Origin: Halopenitus salinus
GTDB lineage: Archaea; Halobacteriota; Halobacteria; Halobacteriales; Haloferacaceae
Assembly: GCF_042662125.1 (NCBI RefSeq)
Contig: NZ_JBHSXL010000008.1
Coordinates: forward strand, 176,941-240,940
Direction of reading: 5' to 3'
Length of the DNA: 64,000 nucleotides
The notes under the pieces are model-generated. The model saw only the letters and a list, made by a program, of their open reading frames with translations, searched no databases and was not told where the DNA came from. A program made the position numbers and the translations under genes. This document shows positions 24,628 to 32,956 of the stretch, one piece after another. Position 1 is the stretch's first letter. Every line of letters starts with the position of its first letter.

Positions 24628-26084
24628 GCCGAGATCCGCCCGGCGTAAGCCGCCGACAGGTACTTGCCGGCGTGACCGGAATGGGCGCCTTCGGGCTGGC
24701 CGGGGGCGCGACGAGCGCCGCCTACCTCTCGGATCGCGAGACCGTCTCGAGCGCCCAGCGCGCCGGCGCGGTCGGACTCGAGGTGGAGTGTGACTCCACG
24801 TCCTGTGAGACGCTCGGCGGGAAGACGACGTTCGCCTTCGGGGATCTCGACCCGGGCGACAGCCGGACGGAACGGTTCGGGCTGTCGATCGACGAAAACC
24901 CGATCCGGGTCTGGCTTCGGACCGCCTGTCCGCCCGCCATCGACCCGCTCGGCGAGGCCCTCGAGGTTCGGCTGGCCATCGAGGAGACCTGCGGCGACGA
25001 GGACACCCGACGGGCCCTCAACTCGAGCGGGACCTGGACGTCGCTTTCGGAGCTTCGCGGGGATCTCGCGGGCGGCGTTCGGGTCGACGATCCGAACGAT
25101 CCGTGTCTCTCCGCGGCGGACGATCCGTGTCTGGTGTTCGACTACCGGCTCCCGAGCGACGCCGCGTGGGCGGGCAACGCAACGAGCGACCTCGAGTTCG
25201 AACTGGTGGCCGAACAGTGTCGCCACGTTCCGGAATCGGAGGCGACGTCGGAGGCGTTCGACGCCGCTACGTGCCCCGATTTCGAGTGTGAGGAGTGCAG
25301 CGAACTCGGCACGGTGAAGCTCGACGACACGCTCGTGCCGGGTGCGAGCTACGAGCTCGACGGCGACGACGAACACGAGATCGAGGTCCTCCAGGTCACG
25401 AACGCCGTCGACGGCGACGGGACCAGCGAGACCGTCTGTGTCGCGTTCCGTCTGTTGAAGGACGGCGACGAGTCGACGGCGCCGCCGATCTGCGAGGTGG
25501 AGCTGGAGTCGGAGGACCAGAGCGTCACTCACGATGTCGATCCGCTCACCCGGACGCGCGGGCGCATCTGTACGCCGAGCGACGAGGGCGACGACACGTC
25601 CCGTCCGGGGATCGACTCGATCACCGTCTTCACGTGCGGAGAGGGCGGAAACGGCGACTGCGCCCCCTGTGAGAACGAGGGTGACGAGCGCGTCGCCAGC
25701 GCGACCTTCGAGTACGAGGGCCCGGGGACCGTGACCGTCGTGATCGACCAGCAAGAGGACGGCAACGGAAAGCCGCAGCAGTCGGGCGGGGGTGGACCCC
25801 AGCAGTCGAACGGGGGCGGCCCGCCGGACGGACAGATGACTGAGGTCGAGGACGTCGAATCGGGCGACAAGTTCACCGTCCCACTCAACGGGGATCATCA
25901 GCCGAACTTCGACCTCTCGGTGGTCGACTCGAACGACGACGAGTGGACGCTCGGAACGATCCACACGAGCTGTTCGAAGCCGTTCGGCCCGGGAAAGACG
26001 GTCACGGACGATACCCGGACGCTGACCGTGGTCGCCGCGACCAACAAGAACGGCGACGCCATCTGTGAGGTGAGCGAGCGATGA
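24624..26084 (+). CDS. SipW-dependent-type exported protein with second beta domain (minor subunit candidate)
   Basis: A 486-residue secreted protein: Tat-type SRRQVLAGVTGMGAF, then SAAYLSDRETVSSAQRAGAV, a shortened SipW/TasA leader. The first 200 residues hold the TasA-like core (DLDPGDSRTERFGLSIDENP, DLEFELVAEQCRH). The rest is a second domain with several Cys (CPDFECEECSEL, CAPCEN) ending DEWTLGTIHTSCSKPFGPGK, similar to the variable centre of paralogues A and B (IHSSC). A Gln/Gly-Gly repeat (about 385-405) makes a linker. It overlaps the signal peptidase gene by 4 bp, so the protein and its likely processing enzyme are translationally coupled. Confidence 0.78.
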   Translation: MSRDPPGVSRRQVLAGVTGMGAFGLAGGATSAAYLSDRETVSSAQRAGAVGLEVECDSTSCETLGGKTTFAFGDLDPGDSRTERFGLSIDENPIRVWLRTACPPAIDPLGEALEVRLAIEETCGDEDTRRALNSSGTWTSLSELRGDLAGGVRVDDPNDPCLSAADDPCLVFDYRLPSDAAWAGNATSDLEFELVAEQCRHVPESEATSEAFDAATCPDFECEECSELGTVKLDDTLVPGASYELDGDDEHEIEVLQVTNAVDGDGTSETVCVAFRLLKDGDESTAPPICEVELESEDQSVTHDVDPLTRTRGRICTPSDEGDDTSRPGIDSITVFTCGEGGNGDCAPCENEGDERVASATFEYEGPGTVTVVIDQQEDGNGKPQQSGGGGPQQSNGGGPPDGQMTEVEDVESGDKFTVPLNGDHQPNFDLSVVDSNDDEWTLGTIHTSCSKPFGPGKTVTDDTRTLTVVAATNKNGDAICEVSER

Positions 26085-27280
26085 ACCGCTCCACGGTGGT
26101 TCGCGGGCTCGGCCTGCTGGTGCTGCTCGCGGTCGTGATCCCGTTCGTGATCTACGCGGTCCCGGGCGTGATCGGCGCCGAGCACAGCTTCGTGGTGCTC
26201 ACCGGGAGCATGGCCCCGGCGATCCAGCCGGGCGACGTCGTGATCGTCGACGAGACCGATCCGGGGGCCGTCGGAACCGGGGACGTGATCACCTTCGTTC
26301 GCGAGGGCTCGGAGACGCCGGTGACCCACCGCGTCGTCGGCGTCCAGGGCGAGGGCGCCGACCGGCAGTTCGAGACGAAGGGCGACGCCAACGAGGACGT
26401 GGACGCGAGCACGGTGCCGGCGGGGAACGTCCTCGGGACGGTGCTCGTCACTATCCCGTACATCGGCTACGTCATCCAGGCGGTCAACTCGCGGGAGGGG
26501 TTCCTGCTTCTCGTTGCGATCCCGATCGGACTGCTGATCGTGACGGAACTCTGGTCGCTTCTGGCGGCGAGTCGCGGCGCCTCGCAGGGCGGTTCGGACG
26601 CAGAGGCGGACGGGTCGGCCACGACGGGAGCGTCGACCGCCGCCGCGACCGATTCGGACGCCACCGCGGTCGATTCGGACGCGGCCACCGCGACCGGCGC
26701 GGCAGCCGGAGGCGATCGGAATCTGGAGGCGACCACAGCCGTCGAGGAGCCGGACGAGGACGTCGTCCTCACCGAGAACGACCTCCAGCTCTCGACCGGC
26801 GTGTTGGTCCTCGTCACGCCCTACTGCGTCTACATCGCGTGGGAGCTGCAGACGTCGCTTTCGATCGCCGTCGCGTTCGCGGCCGTGCTCTCGACGCTCG
26901 CGATCGGCGGCGCGATGGTCTCGATGCGGTTGAGCGGCGGTGAGAGCGACGAGGACGACGGGACCGACGTCGATCCGGAGGCGGATTCGGACGGATCCAA
27001 CGAAACTGACGAGGCACGCGGAGCGGATGGGACGCCGGAAATCGTCGACTCCGGGACCGGCGGAACGGACGGAGCGGGAAGCCTCACGGATGGCGGCGAT
27101 CCCGCCGGTTCCGACCCCGATCCCGAGTCCGCCGCGTCGATCGATGGAGCGACCCAATCGACGGAAGCGAAAGCGGAGGATCGCGTCGAGATCCCGGTGG
27201 AAAACGGCGCCCGGGTCGACGAGTCGGCGATGGGCGCCGCTCGAGACACGACGGGGCGAAACGGGGAGGATCAGAAATGA
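26081..27280 (+). CDS. sipW: SipW-type (archaeal/ER) signal peptidase I
   Basis: A 399-residue membrane peptidase that should remove the signal sequences of the neighbouring subunits. After one N-terminal helix the catalytic Ser43 lies in VLTGSMAPAIQPGD; His83 in TPVTHRVVGV replaces the bacterial lysine, as in archaeal and endoplasmic-reticulum enzymes, and D102 lies in TKGDAN. A membrane helix follows the catalytic domain (about 146-166). A low-complexity Ala/Ser/Asp linker then leads to two further helices (about 242-256 and 262-285) and a long acidic cytoplasmic or external tail. That extension is unusual for SipW, normally about 190 residues. It overlaps genes on both sides by 4 bp. Confidence 0.87.
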   Translation: MNRSTVVRGLGLLVLLAVVIPFVIYAVPGVIGAEHSFVVLTGSMAPAIQPGDVVIVDETDPGAVGTGDVITFVREGSETPVTHRVVGVQGEGADRQFETKGDANEDVDASTVPAGNVLGTVLVTIPYIGYVIQAVNSREGFLLLVAIPIGLLIVTELWSLLAASRGASQGGSDAEADGSATTGASTAAATDSDATAVDSDAATATGAAAGGDRNLEATTAVEEPDEDVVLTENDLQLSTGVLVLVTPYCVYIAWELQTSLSIAVAFAAVLSTLAIGGAMVSMRLSGGESDEDDGTDVDPEADSDGSNETDEARGADGTPEIVDSGTGGTDGAGSLTDGGDPAGSDPDPESAASIDGATQSTEAKAEDRVEIPVENGARVDESAMGAARDTTGRNGEDQK

Positions 27281-28272
27281 CAACCGAAAGATACGGTCGA
27301 TTGGCGGTCGGGATCGTCTGTCTGTGCGTCACGCTCGCCGCCTTCGGCGGCGGCGCGGCGACGGTGGCGCTGCTCGGCGATTCGGCGGCGGTGAGCGGCA
27401 CGATCGAGACCGGAGAGATACCGGACGGGTACACGACGGACGTCGTGGAGCGGAACTACGGCAACGCGGATGCCGAGGTGGAGATCGCGACGCTGAACGA
27501 GACCGAAGAGGACGGTGAGGAGGGCGACGAGCAGAAAAAGCCGAACGCGAAGCGAGGCGGGAACGGTGGCGGAAACGGGAACGGCGGCCAACCCATCGGT
27601 CTGCTGGGCGGCGTGAACGAGGAAAAATCCCCCGACGACGAGGAAGCTCAGGAGGGCGAGGACGGAGAACTGGGAGAAGACGACGTGCAGGAAGACGACG
27701 TGCAGAAAGACGGTGCGGAGGGCGGCGAGCAGGGCGACGAGGCCGGGGAAGTTCCCGACGAGGAGGACGGTGGAGACGACGAGGAGAACGGTGGAGATGG
27801 CGAAGCGAAGGAGAACGACGACGCGGAATCGGACGAGAAGGACGAGCAGATGGACGAAGACGAGGATCCGGACGACGAGCAACCGGCGAACCCGGACGAA
27901 GGCGATGACAACGATGGCGACGACGAGAACGCCAACGGCGATGAGAACGACGAGAAGGAAACGGACGGCGGCGACGAGGATACCGACGCCGACGCCGACG
28001 CCGACGAGAACGATGGCGATACGGACACGGACGCGGACGACGAACAGGATGGCGGAGCCGAAGGCGACACGGATGGTGACGACGACGGATCGTCCGGCGA
28101 CGGAGACGATGGATCGAACGGCGGCGAAGACGAATCGTCCGGCGACGGGGACGGCGGATCTGACGGCGGATCCGGTACTGGCGGCCAGAATACCGGCGGC
28201 AGTTCCGGAGGCGATGGCGAGTCCGGCGACGACGGCAGCGGCAGCGAGGATGCGGACTCCGACACGGAGTGA
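27277..28272 (+). CDS. Extremely acidic exported protein with short SipW-like N-terminus
   Basis: A 331-residue protein. Residues 8-35 are a single hydrophobic signal or anchor helix, followed by VALLGDSAAVSGTIETGEIP, which resembles a reduced SipW/TasA leader (compare AYFSDEES...AGELDL). About 85 residues in, a basic/Gly patch (KKPNAKRGGNGGGNGNGGQP) precedes about 230 residues of almost pure Asp, Glu, Gly, Asn and Ser with no expected fold. Such a polyanionic tail could bind cations or coat a fibre. It is the last gene of the operon, 4-bp overlapped with the peptidase gene. Confidence 0.7.
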   Translation: MTTERYGRLAVGIVCLCVTLAAFGGGAATVALLGDSAAVSGTIETGEIPDGYTTDVVERNYGNADAEVEIATLNETEEDGEEGDEQKKPNAKRGGNGGGNGNGGQPIGLLGGVNEEKSPDDEEAQEGEDGELGEDDVQEDDVQKDGAEGGEQGDEAGEVPDEEDGGDDEENGGDGEAKENDDAESDEKDEQMDEDEDPDDEQPANPDEGDDNDGDDENANGDENDEKETDGGDEDTDADADADENDGDTDTDADDEQDGGAEGDTDGDDDGSSGDGDDGSNGGEDESSGDGDGGSDGGSGTGGQNTGGSSGGDGESGDDGSGSEDADSDTE

Positions 28273-28331
28273 TTGAGGCGGGGCCACTCCAGAGCGAGCG
28301 TTTATCCCGGATGGAGCGACTATTCACGGAC

Positions 28332-29747
28332 ATGTCCGTCGCCGGTCCACCCGTTCCAGCCCTCGCCGAACGCGCCGAGGCGTGCGCGACCCGCCTGCGT
28401 GAGGCCGACCGCGTCCTGCTCGCCTCCCACATCGACGCGGACGGGCTCACGAGCGGCGCGATCGCCACGAGCGCGCTCTCGCGGGCGGGGATCGACCACG
28501 AGGTCGTCTTCGAGAAGCAGCTCGACGAGGAGTCGATCGCGGCGATCGCGGAACGCGAGTTCGACACCGTCCTGTTCACCGACTTCGGCTCCGGCCAGCT
28601 GGACGCGATCGCCGAACACGAGGCGGCGGGCGCGTTCACCCCGGTGATCGCGGACCACCACCAGCCCGCCGACGCCGAGACGGAGTACCACCTCAATCCG
28701 CTGCTCTTCGGACTCGACGGCGCGTCGGAGCTGTCGGGGGCGGGCGCGAGCTACGTGCTCGCACACGCGCTGGACCCCGAGAATCGCGACCTCGCGGCGC
28801 TTGCGGTCGTGGGAGCGATCGGCGACATGCAGGGCGGTACCGAGGGACTGACCGGGGCGAACGAGGGGATCGTCGACCACGCCGTCTCGGCCGGTGTGGT
28901 CGAGAGCGGAACGGATCTAACCCTCTACGGGAAACAGACCCGGCCCCTGCCGAAGCTTCTCGAGTACGCGAGCGACGTGCGGATCCCCGGCGTCTCGAAC
29001 GACGAGGCGGGCGCGATCGCGTTCCTGTCGGACCTCGATCTCGAGTTGCGCTCCGAGGACGGCGAGTGGCGTCGGTGGGTCGATCTCACCGACGAGGACC
29101 GGCGAACGCTCGCGAGCGCGCTGATGCAGCGGGCGGTCGCGAGCGGCGTGCCCGCGGACCGGATCGAGGAGCTGGTCGGGACCGCCTACACCCTCACCGA
29201 CGAGGAGCCGGGCACCGAGCTACGCGACGTCAGCGAGTTCTCGACCCTGCTCAACGCGACGGCGCGGTACGAGCGCGCGGACGTCGGACTCGCGGTCTGT
29301 CTCGGCGAGCGCGGGGCGGCCCTCGAGCAGGCGCGAACCCTCCTGCGAAACCACCGGCGGAACCTCTCGGAGGGACTGCAGTTCGTGAAGGCCGAGGGAG
29401 TGACCCACGAGGATCACCTCCAATGGTTCGACGCCGGGTCGCGGATCCGCGAGACGATCGTCGGGATCGTCGCCGGAATGGCGATCGGCTCGCCCGCGGT
29501 CGACGCCTCGAAGCCGATCGTCGCGTTCGCGAGAAAGGACGCCGACCACCTGAAGGTGTCCGCACGCGGGTCACATCGGCTGGTCCGAAAGGGGCTCGAC
29601 CTCTCGGCCGTCATGGGCGAGGCGTCGCGGGCCGTCGAGGGCGAGGGCGGCGGCCACGACGTCGCCGCGGGGGCGACGATCCCCGACGGAACACGGCGGG
29701 AGTTCCTCGAGACCGCGAACGCGATCGTCGGCGATCAGCTCGGGTGA
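28332..29747 (+). CDS. RecJ-like DHH phosphoesterase (single-stranded-DNA exonuclease family, archaeal)
   Basis: A 471-residue nuclease-type protein. The DHH domain has ASHIDADGLTSGAIA (motif I), FTDFGSGQLD, IADHHQP (DHH) and AVVGAIGDMQGG; the DHHA1 part ends FARKDADHLKVSARGSHRL with GEGGGHDVAAGATIP (GGGH motif). Archaeal RecJ/GAN-like proteins act on single-stranded DNA or RNA ends and associate with the replisome in some species. The ATG at 28332 is preferred to an in-frame start overlapping the previous gene's stop, since homology begins at LAERAEACATRL. Confidence 0.88.
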   Translation: MSVAGPPVPALAERAEACATRLREADRVLLASHIDADGLTSGAIATSALSRAGIDHEVVFEKQLDEESIAAIAEREFDTVLFTDFGSGQLDAIAEHEAAGAFTPVIADHHQPADAETEYHLNPLLFGLDGASELSGAGASYVLAHALDPENRDLAALAVVGAIGDMQGGTEGLTGANEGIVDHAVSAGVVESGTDLTLYGKQTRPLPKLLEYASDVRIPGVSNDEAGAIAFLSDLDLELRSEDGEWRRWVDLTDEDRRTLASALMQRAVASGVPADRIEELVGTAYTLTDEEPGTELRDVSEFSTLLNATARYERADVGLAVCLGERGAALEQARTLLRNHRRNLSEGLQFVKAEGVTHEDHLQWFDAGSRIRETIVGIVAGMAIGSPAVDASKPIVAFARKDADHLKVSARGSHRLVRKGLDLSAVMGEASRAVEGEGGGHDVAAGATIPDGTRREFLETANAIVGDQLG

Positions 29748-29801
29748 GTGGGCGGCGGTCAACCCGGATGAGCGGGCAGCGAGAACGCCTCCGTCGACGG
29801 C

Positions 29802-31826
29802 TCACTCCTCGTAGATCGACTCGAAGGCGGCGGCGTATCGGTCACGGATCGCGCGACGTTTCTTCTTCATCGTCGGGGTGAGGAGGCCGTTCTCCCGAGT
29901 GAAGGGTTCGGGGACGAGCCGAAACCGCTTGATCCGCTCGTGGGATTCGAATCCCTCGTTGACCCGATCGACCGTTTCGGCGATCCGCTCGCGGACACGA
30001 TCGTCCGCACATATCGCCGCGCGGTCGTCGGGCAGGTCGATCCCGCGGTCGGCGGCCCACGCCGAAAGCGCCTCGACGTCGGGGACGACGAGTGCGCCGA
30101 CGAACTTCCGAGCGTCCCCGACGACCAGCCCGGTCTCGACGAGGTCGCTCCCGGCGAGCGCGTCCTCGATCGGTTCGGGCGCGACCGTCTTGCCGGTCGA
30201 GAGGACGATGAGGCTGTCGGCGCGCCCGCGGAACTCGATATAGCCGTCGGGGCGCAACTCGACGACGTCGCCGGTCCGGAACCGGCCGTCGTCGGTGAAC
30301 GCCTCCCGGTTCGCCTCGGGAGCGTCGAGGTAACCGTTCGTCACCTGCGGTCCCTCGACCAGGAGCTCGCCGATCTCGCCGCCGCGATCGGGTTCCAGAT
30401 CCCCTCCCACCGAGCGATCGAGGCTGACGTCGGTGTCGATCACGGGCGGGCCGATGGTACCGACTTCGGGCGCGTCCGGCGGGTTGAGCGAGACGACTGG
30501 CGAGGTCTCCGTGAGGCCGTATCCCTCGAGGATCGGGACGCCCATCGCGTGATAGCGGTCACAGAGATCCGAGGAGAGCGGGCCGCCGCCGGAGATGAGG
30601 AAGTCGATCTCGCCGCCGAACGCCTCCCGAGCGGACGAGAGCACGAGCGAGTCGGCGACGGAACGTTTGAGCGAGGAGAGCGGACCATCGGGTGCGGTTC
30701 GGCGGAGGTCGGACGACGAGCCGACGTCGATCGCCCACTCGAGGAGCCGCGCTTTGATCGATGACTCGGCGACGTTCCTGCGGATCGCGGCGTCGAGCTT
30801 CTCGTAGACGCGAGGCACGCCGGTCGCGACGGTCGGGGAGACGAGCGAGAGGTCCTCCGCGAGCGTGTCGGGGCTCTCGGCGTAGGCGACGGTGGCGCCG
30901 GAGGCGAACATGAGGTAGTGGCCGACCAGCCGCTCGAAGACGTGGGCGAGCGGGAGGTAGGAGAGCGCCGTCGAGTGGGAACCGAGGTGCGGCGTTCCGG
31001 ACGTGTCGTCCAGCGTTTCCGAGCCACGATCCGACGATCCGGCGTGCCGGCGCGGCCCGAGCCGGGTGTAACACTGCGCGATGTTCGCCCGGAGGTTTCG
31101 GTGGGTGAGCATGACGCCCTTGGGTCGGCCGGTCGTCCCCGAGGTGTAGATGAGGCTCGCGAGGTCGTCCGCCCGCCGGTCCACGAGCCAGGAGTCGTAG
31201 GCGGCCCGATCGAAGGACGCCGATCCGCGCTCGTACAGGTCGCCGAGAGAGAGGGTCGGACACTCGGAGCCGGACGGCGCGTCGGAAGCCTCCGCACCGG
31301 CGACACCGTCCGAGACTGCATCCATCGTGACGACGGCTCGAAGGTCGTGACCCAGCTCGTCTTCGATCTCGCGGACCCGTTGGACGTGGTCGGCGTGTTC
31401 GCCCACGACGACGGTCGCCGTGGCGTCGTCGAGGAGGTGGCGAAGCCGGGAGGGGGACGCCGACGGATAGACGGTGGTGACGACGCCGCCGGCCGCGAGA
31501 ACGGCGAAGTCGACGTGGGCCCACTCCATGCGCGTCCGAGCGTAGATCGCGACCCGCGTTCCCGGTCCGACGCCGACCTCGCGAAACCCCGCGGCCAGGC
31601 GTTCCACGATCGATCGCATCCGGTCGTAATCGATCCCGGCGTACGAGCCGTCCGGCGCCTCCGGGATCACGCCTGCCTCGACCAGCGAGCGATCGTGGAC
31701 GCCGCCCTTGTAGCGTTGGGCGGTCCGGTCGCCGTAGCGCTCGGCACAGCGGTCGAACGTCCGCGGGATCGTCCCGGGCAGCGACAGTCGCTCCGAGAAC
31801 TGCGACTCGGCCTCGCGGTAGCTCAT
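29802..31826 (-). CDS. AMP-forming long-chain acyl-CoA synthetase
   Basis: A 674-residue adenylate-forming enzyme predicted to activate fatty acids to acyl-CoA through an acyl-AMP. The ATP motif YTSGTTGRPKGVMLTHRNL is intact, followed by SYLPLAHVFERLVGHY, GYGLTETSPVVSLN and RTGDVVELRPDGYIEFRGR with the LST-GKTVAPEPIEDAL hinge that places the catalytic lysine. It starts at ATG 31826, overlapping by 4 bp the upstream metallo-beta-lactamase-fold gene. Haloarchaea have isoprenoid lipids, so this enzyme more likely serves fatty-acid catabolism or protein acylation. Confidence 0.9.
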   Translation of the reverse strand: MSYREAESQFSERLSLPGTIPRTFDRCAERYGDRTAQRYKGGVHDRSLVEAGVIPEAPDGSYAGIDYDRMRSIVERLAAGFREVGVGPGTRVAIYARTRMEWAHVDFAVLAAGGVVTTVYPSASPSRLRHLLDDATATVVVGEHADHVQRVREIEDELGHDLRAVVTMDAVSDGVAGAEASDAPSGSECPTLSLGDLYERGSASFDRAAYDSWLVDRRADDLASLIYTSGTTGRPKGVMLTHRNLRANIAQCYTRLGPRRHAGSSDRGSETLDDTSGTPHLGSHSTALSYLPLAHVFERLVGHYLMFASGATVAYAESPDTLAEDLSLVSPTVATGVPRVYEKLDAAIRRNVAESSIKARLLEWAIDVGSSSDLRRTAPDGPLSSLKRSVADSLVLSSAREAFGGEIDFLISGGGPLSSDLCDRYHAMGVPILEGYGLTETSPVVSLNPPDAPEVGTIGPPVIDTDVSLDRSVGGDLEPDRGGEIGELLVEGPQVTNGYLDAPEANREAFTDDGRFRTGDVVELRPDGYIEFRGRADSLIVLSTGKTVAPEPIEDALAGSDLVETGLVVGDARKFVGALVVPDVEALSAWAADRGIDLPDDRAAICADDRVRERIAETVDRVNEGFESHERIKRFRLVPEPFTRENGLLTPTMKKKRRAIRDRYAAAFESIYEE

Positions 31827-32788
31827 CGCGGCTCCTCCTCGGGAGAGTCCTCCCGATCGAGGTGGGATAACACGCCGCGTGCGTTGAGTGCGGCGTTCGC
31901 ACGCACGCGCTCTTCGGTCCAGACGCCCTCCGAGTCGGCCGTCTCCCGGAAGTGCCGAACGACCGTCTCGTCGTCGCCGAGTTCGGCGCGTTTCTCTCTC
32001 ACGGCCTGTACCCACTCGACGTAGGTCCGCTTTATGCGCGGAACGATCTCGGAGTCGTACTTTCGGGGGCCGAAGTGGGAGAAACAGAGCACTTCGGGGT
32101 CGAGACCCGCGATCGTGGAGGCGTCGGACAGCGACGCGTCGAGGTCGAACTGCGGCGGCGGGGCGGTCGGCCGGATCGCGTCGATCCGGGGGACGTAGAT
32201 GCCGGCCGCGTCGGCCGTGAAGACGACGCCGTCGTCCGGCTCGTGGAAGATCGTCTGGTGTGGGGCGTGGCCCGGGGCCCCGTAGACGTCGAGTCGACGG
32301 TCGCCGAGGTCGATCGGATCGCCGTCGGCGAGGCCGTCGATGCGGTCGTCGGGGACGGGTTCGGGTTCGACGTAGTGGCGCCACTGGTCGCCGACGGCTG
32401 CCTTCGTCCCCTCGACGAGCCGGGTCGGATCGACCAGGTGGCGGACGCCGCGTTCGTGGATCCGGACCGCGGCGTTCGGGTACCGTTCCGCGAGGAACCC
32501 CGCACCGCCCGCGTGATCGAGGTGGGCGTGGGTCGGGAGGATCCACGCGAGGTCGGCGGCGTCGATGCCGAGCTCGGAGAGCGTCTCGAAGAGCAGCTCG
32601 CGGTTCGTTCCGATCCCCGTGTCGATCACGGCCGGATCGGGGGTATCGTAGACGTAGACCGACCCGTATCCGGTCGTCCCGTACATCCCGGTCTCGTGGT
32701 AATACAGGTCCTCGACGCCGCGGACCGCCTCGAACGCCCCCGGTTCGAGTCCGCTTCCGTCGGCGGCGCGTGGATGGTGGCGTCTCAC
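31823..32788 (-). CDS. MBL-fold metallo-hydrolase
   Basis: A 321-residue metallo-beta-lactamase-fold protein. The metal motif is THAHLDHAG (residues about 85-93), further ligands are in APGHAPHQTIFH, FTADAAG and CFSHFGPRKY. This pattern matches glyoxalase II-like/archaeal MBL hydrolases with a C-terminal helical extension (RIKRTYVEWVQAVREKRA). Coupling to the acyl-CoA synthetase by a 4-bp overlap suggests a thioesterase-like partner role, which is inference. The start at ATG 32788 lies shortly after the 34-bp repeat array. Confidence 0.85.
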   Translation of the reverse strand: MRRHHPRAADGSGLEPGAFEAVRGVEDLYYHETGMYGTTGYGSVYVYDTPDPAVIDTGIGTNRELLFETLSELGIDAADLAWILPTHAHLDHAGGAGFLAERYPNAAVRIHERGVRHLVDPTRLVEGTKAAVGDQWRHYVEPEPVPDDRIDGLADGDPIDLGDRRLDVYGAPGHAPHQTIFHEPDDGVVFTADAAGIYVPRIDAIRPTAPPPQFDLDASLSDASTIAGLDPEVLCFSHFGPRKYDSEIVPRIKRTYVEWVQAVREKRAELGDDETVVRHFRETADSEGVWTEERVRANAALNARGVLSHLDREDSPEEEPR

Positions 32789-32824
32789 ACGCGAACGTGT
32801 CTCGGGTGGTCGGTTAAGCGTTGT

Positions 32825-32956
32825 CGGTCGGACGTCTCACTCCGGTGAGACGCCAAAGCGGTCGGACGTCTCACTCCGGTGAGACACCAAAGCGGTCGGA
32901 CGTCTCACTCCGGTGAGACGCCAAAGCGGTCGGACGTCTCACTCCGGTGAGACGCC
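32825..32956. repeat. Four tandem copies of a 34-bp hairpin repeat
   Basis: Units begin at 32825, 32859, 32893 and 32927 (last one partial) and are almost identical; each contains the 8-bp inverted repeat CGTCTCAC-TCCG-GTGAGACG. The second copy has one change (GAGACA). The last unit overlaps the final codons and TGA stop (32939-32941) of the methyltransferase gene, so the array looks like multiplied copies of that gene's 3' end. Confidence 0.9.

Noticed and set aside
27700..28272. GAC/GAG-rich repeats at the end of the acidic protein gene as a non-coding repeat
   Set aside because: They keep one long open frame, begin with a signal-type N-terminus and are translationally coupled to sipW; the repeats reflect Asp/Glu-rich coding.
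32825..32956. The 34-bp repeats as a CRISPR array
   Set aside because: Units are head-to-tail without unique spacers, and no cas gene lies nearby.
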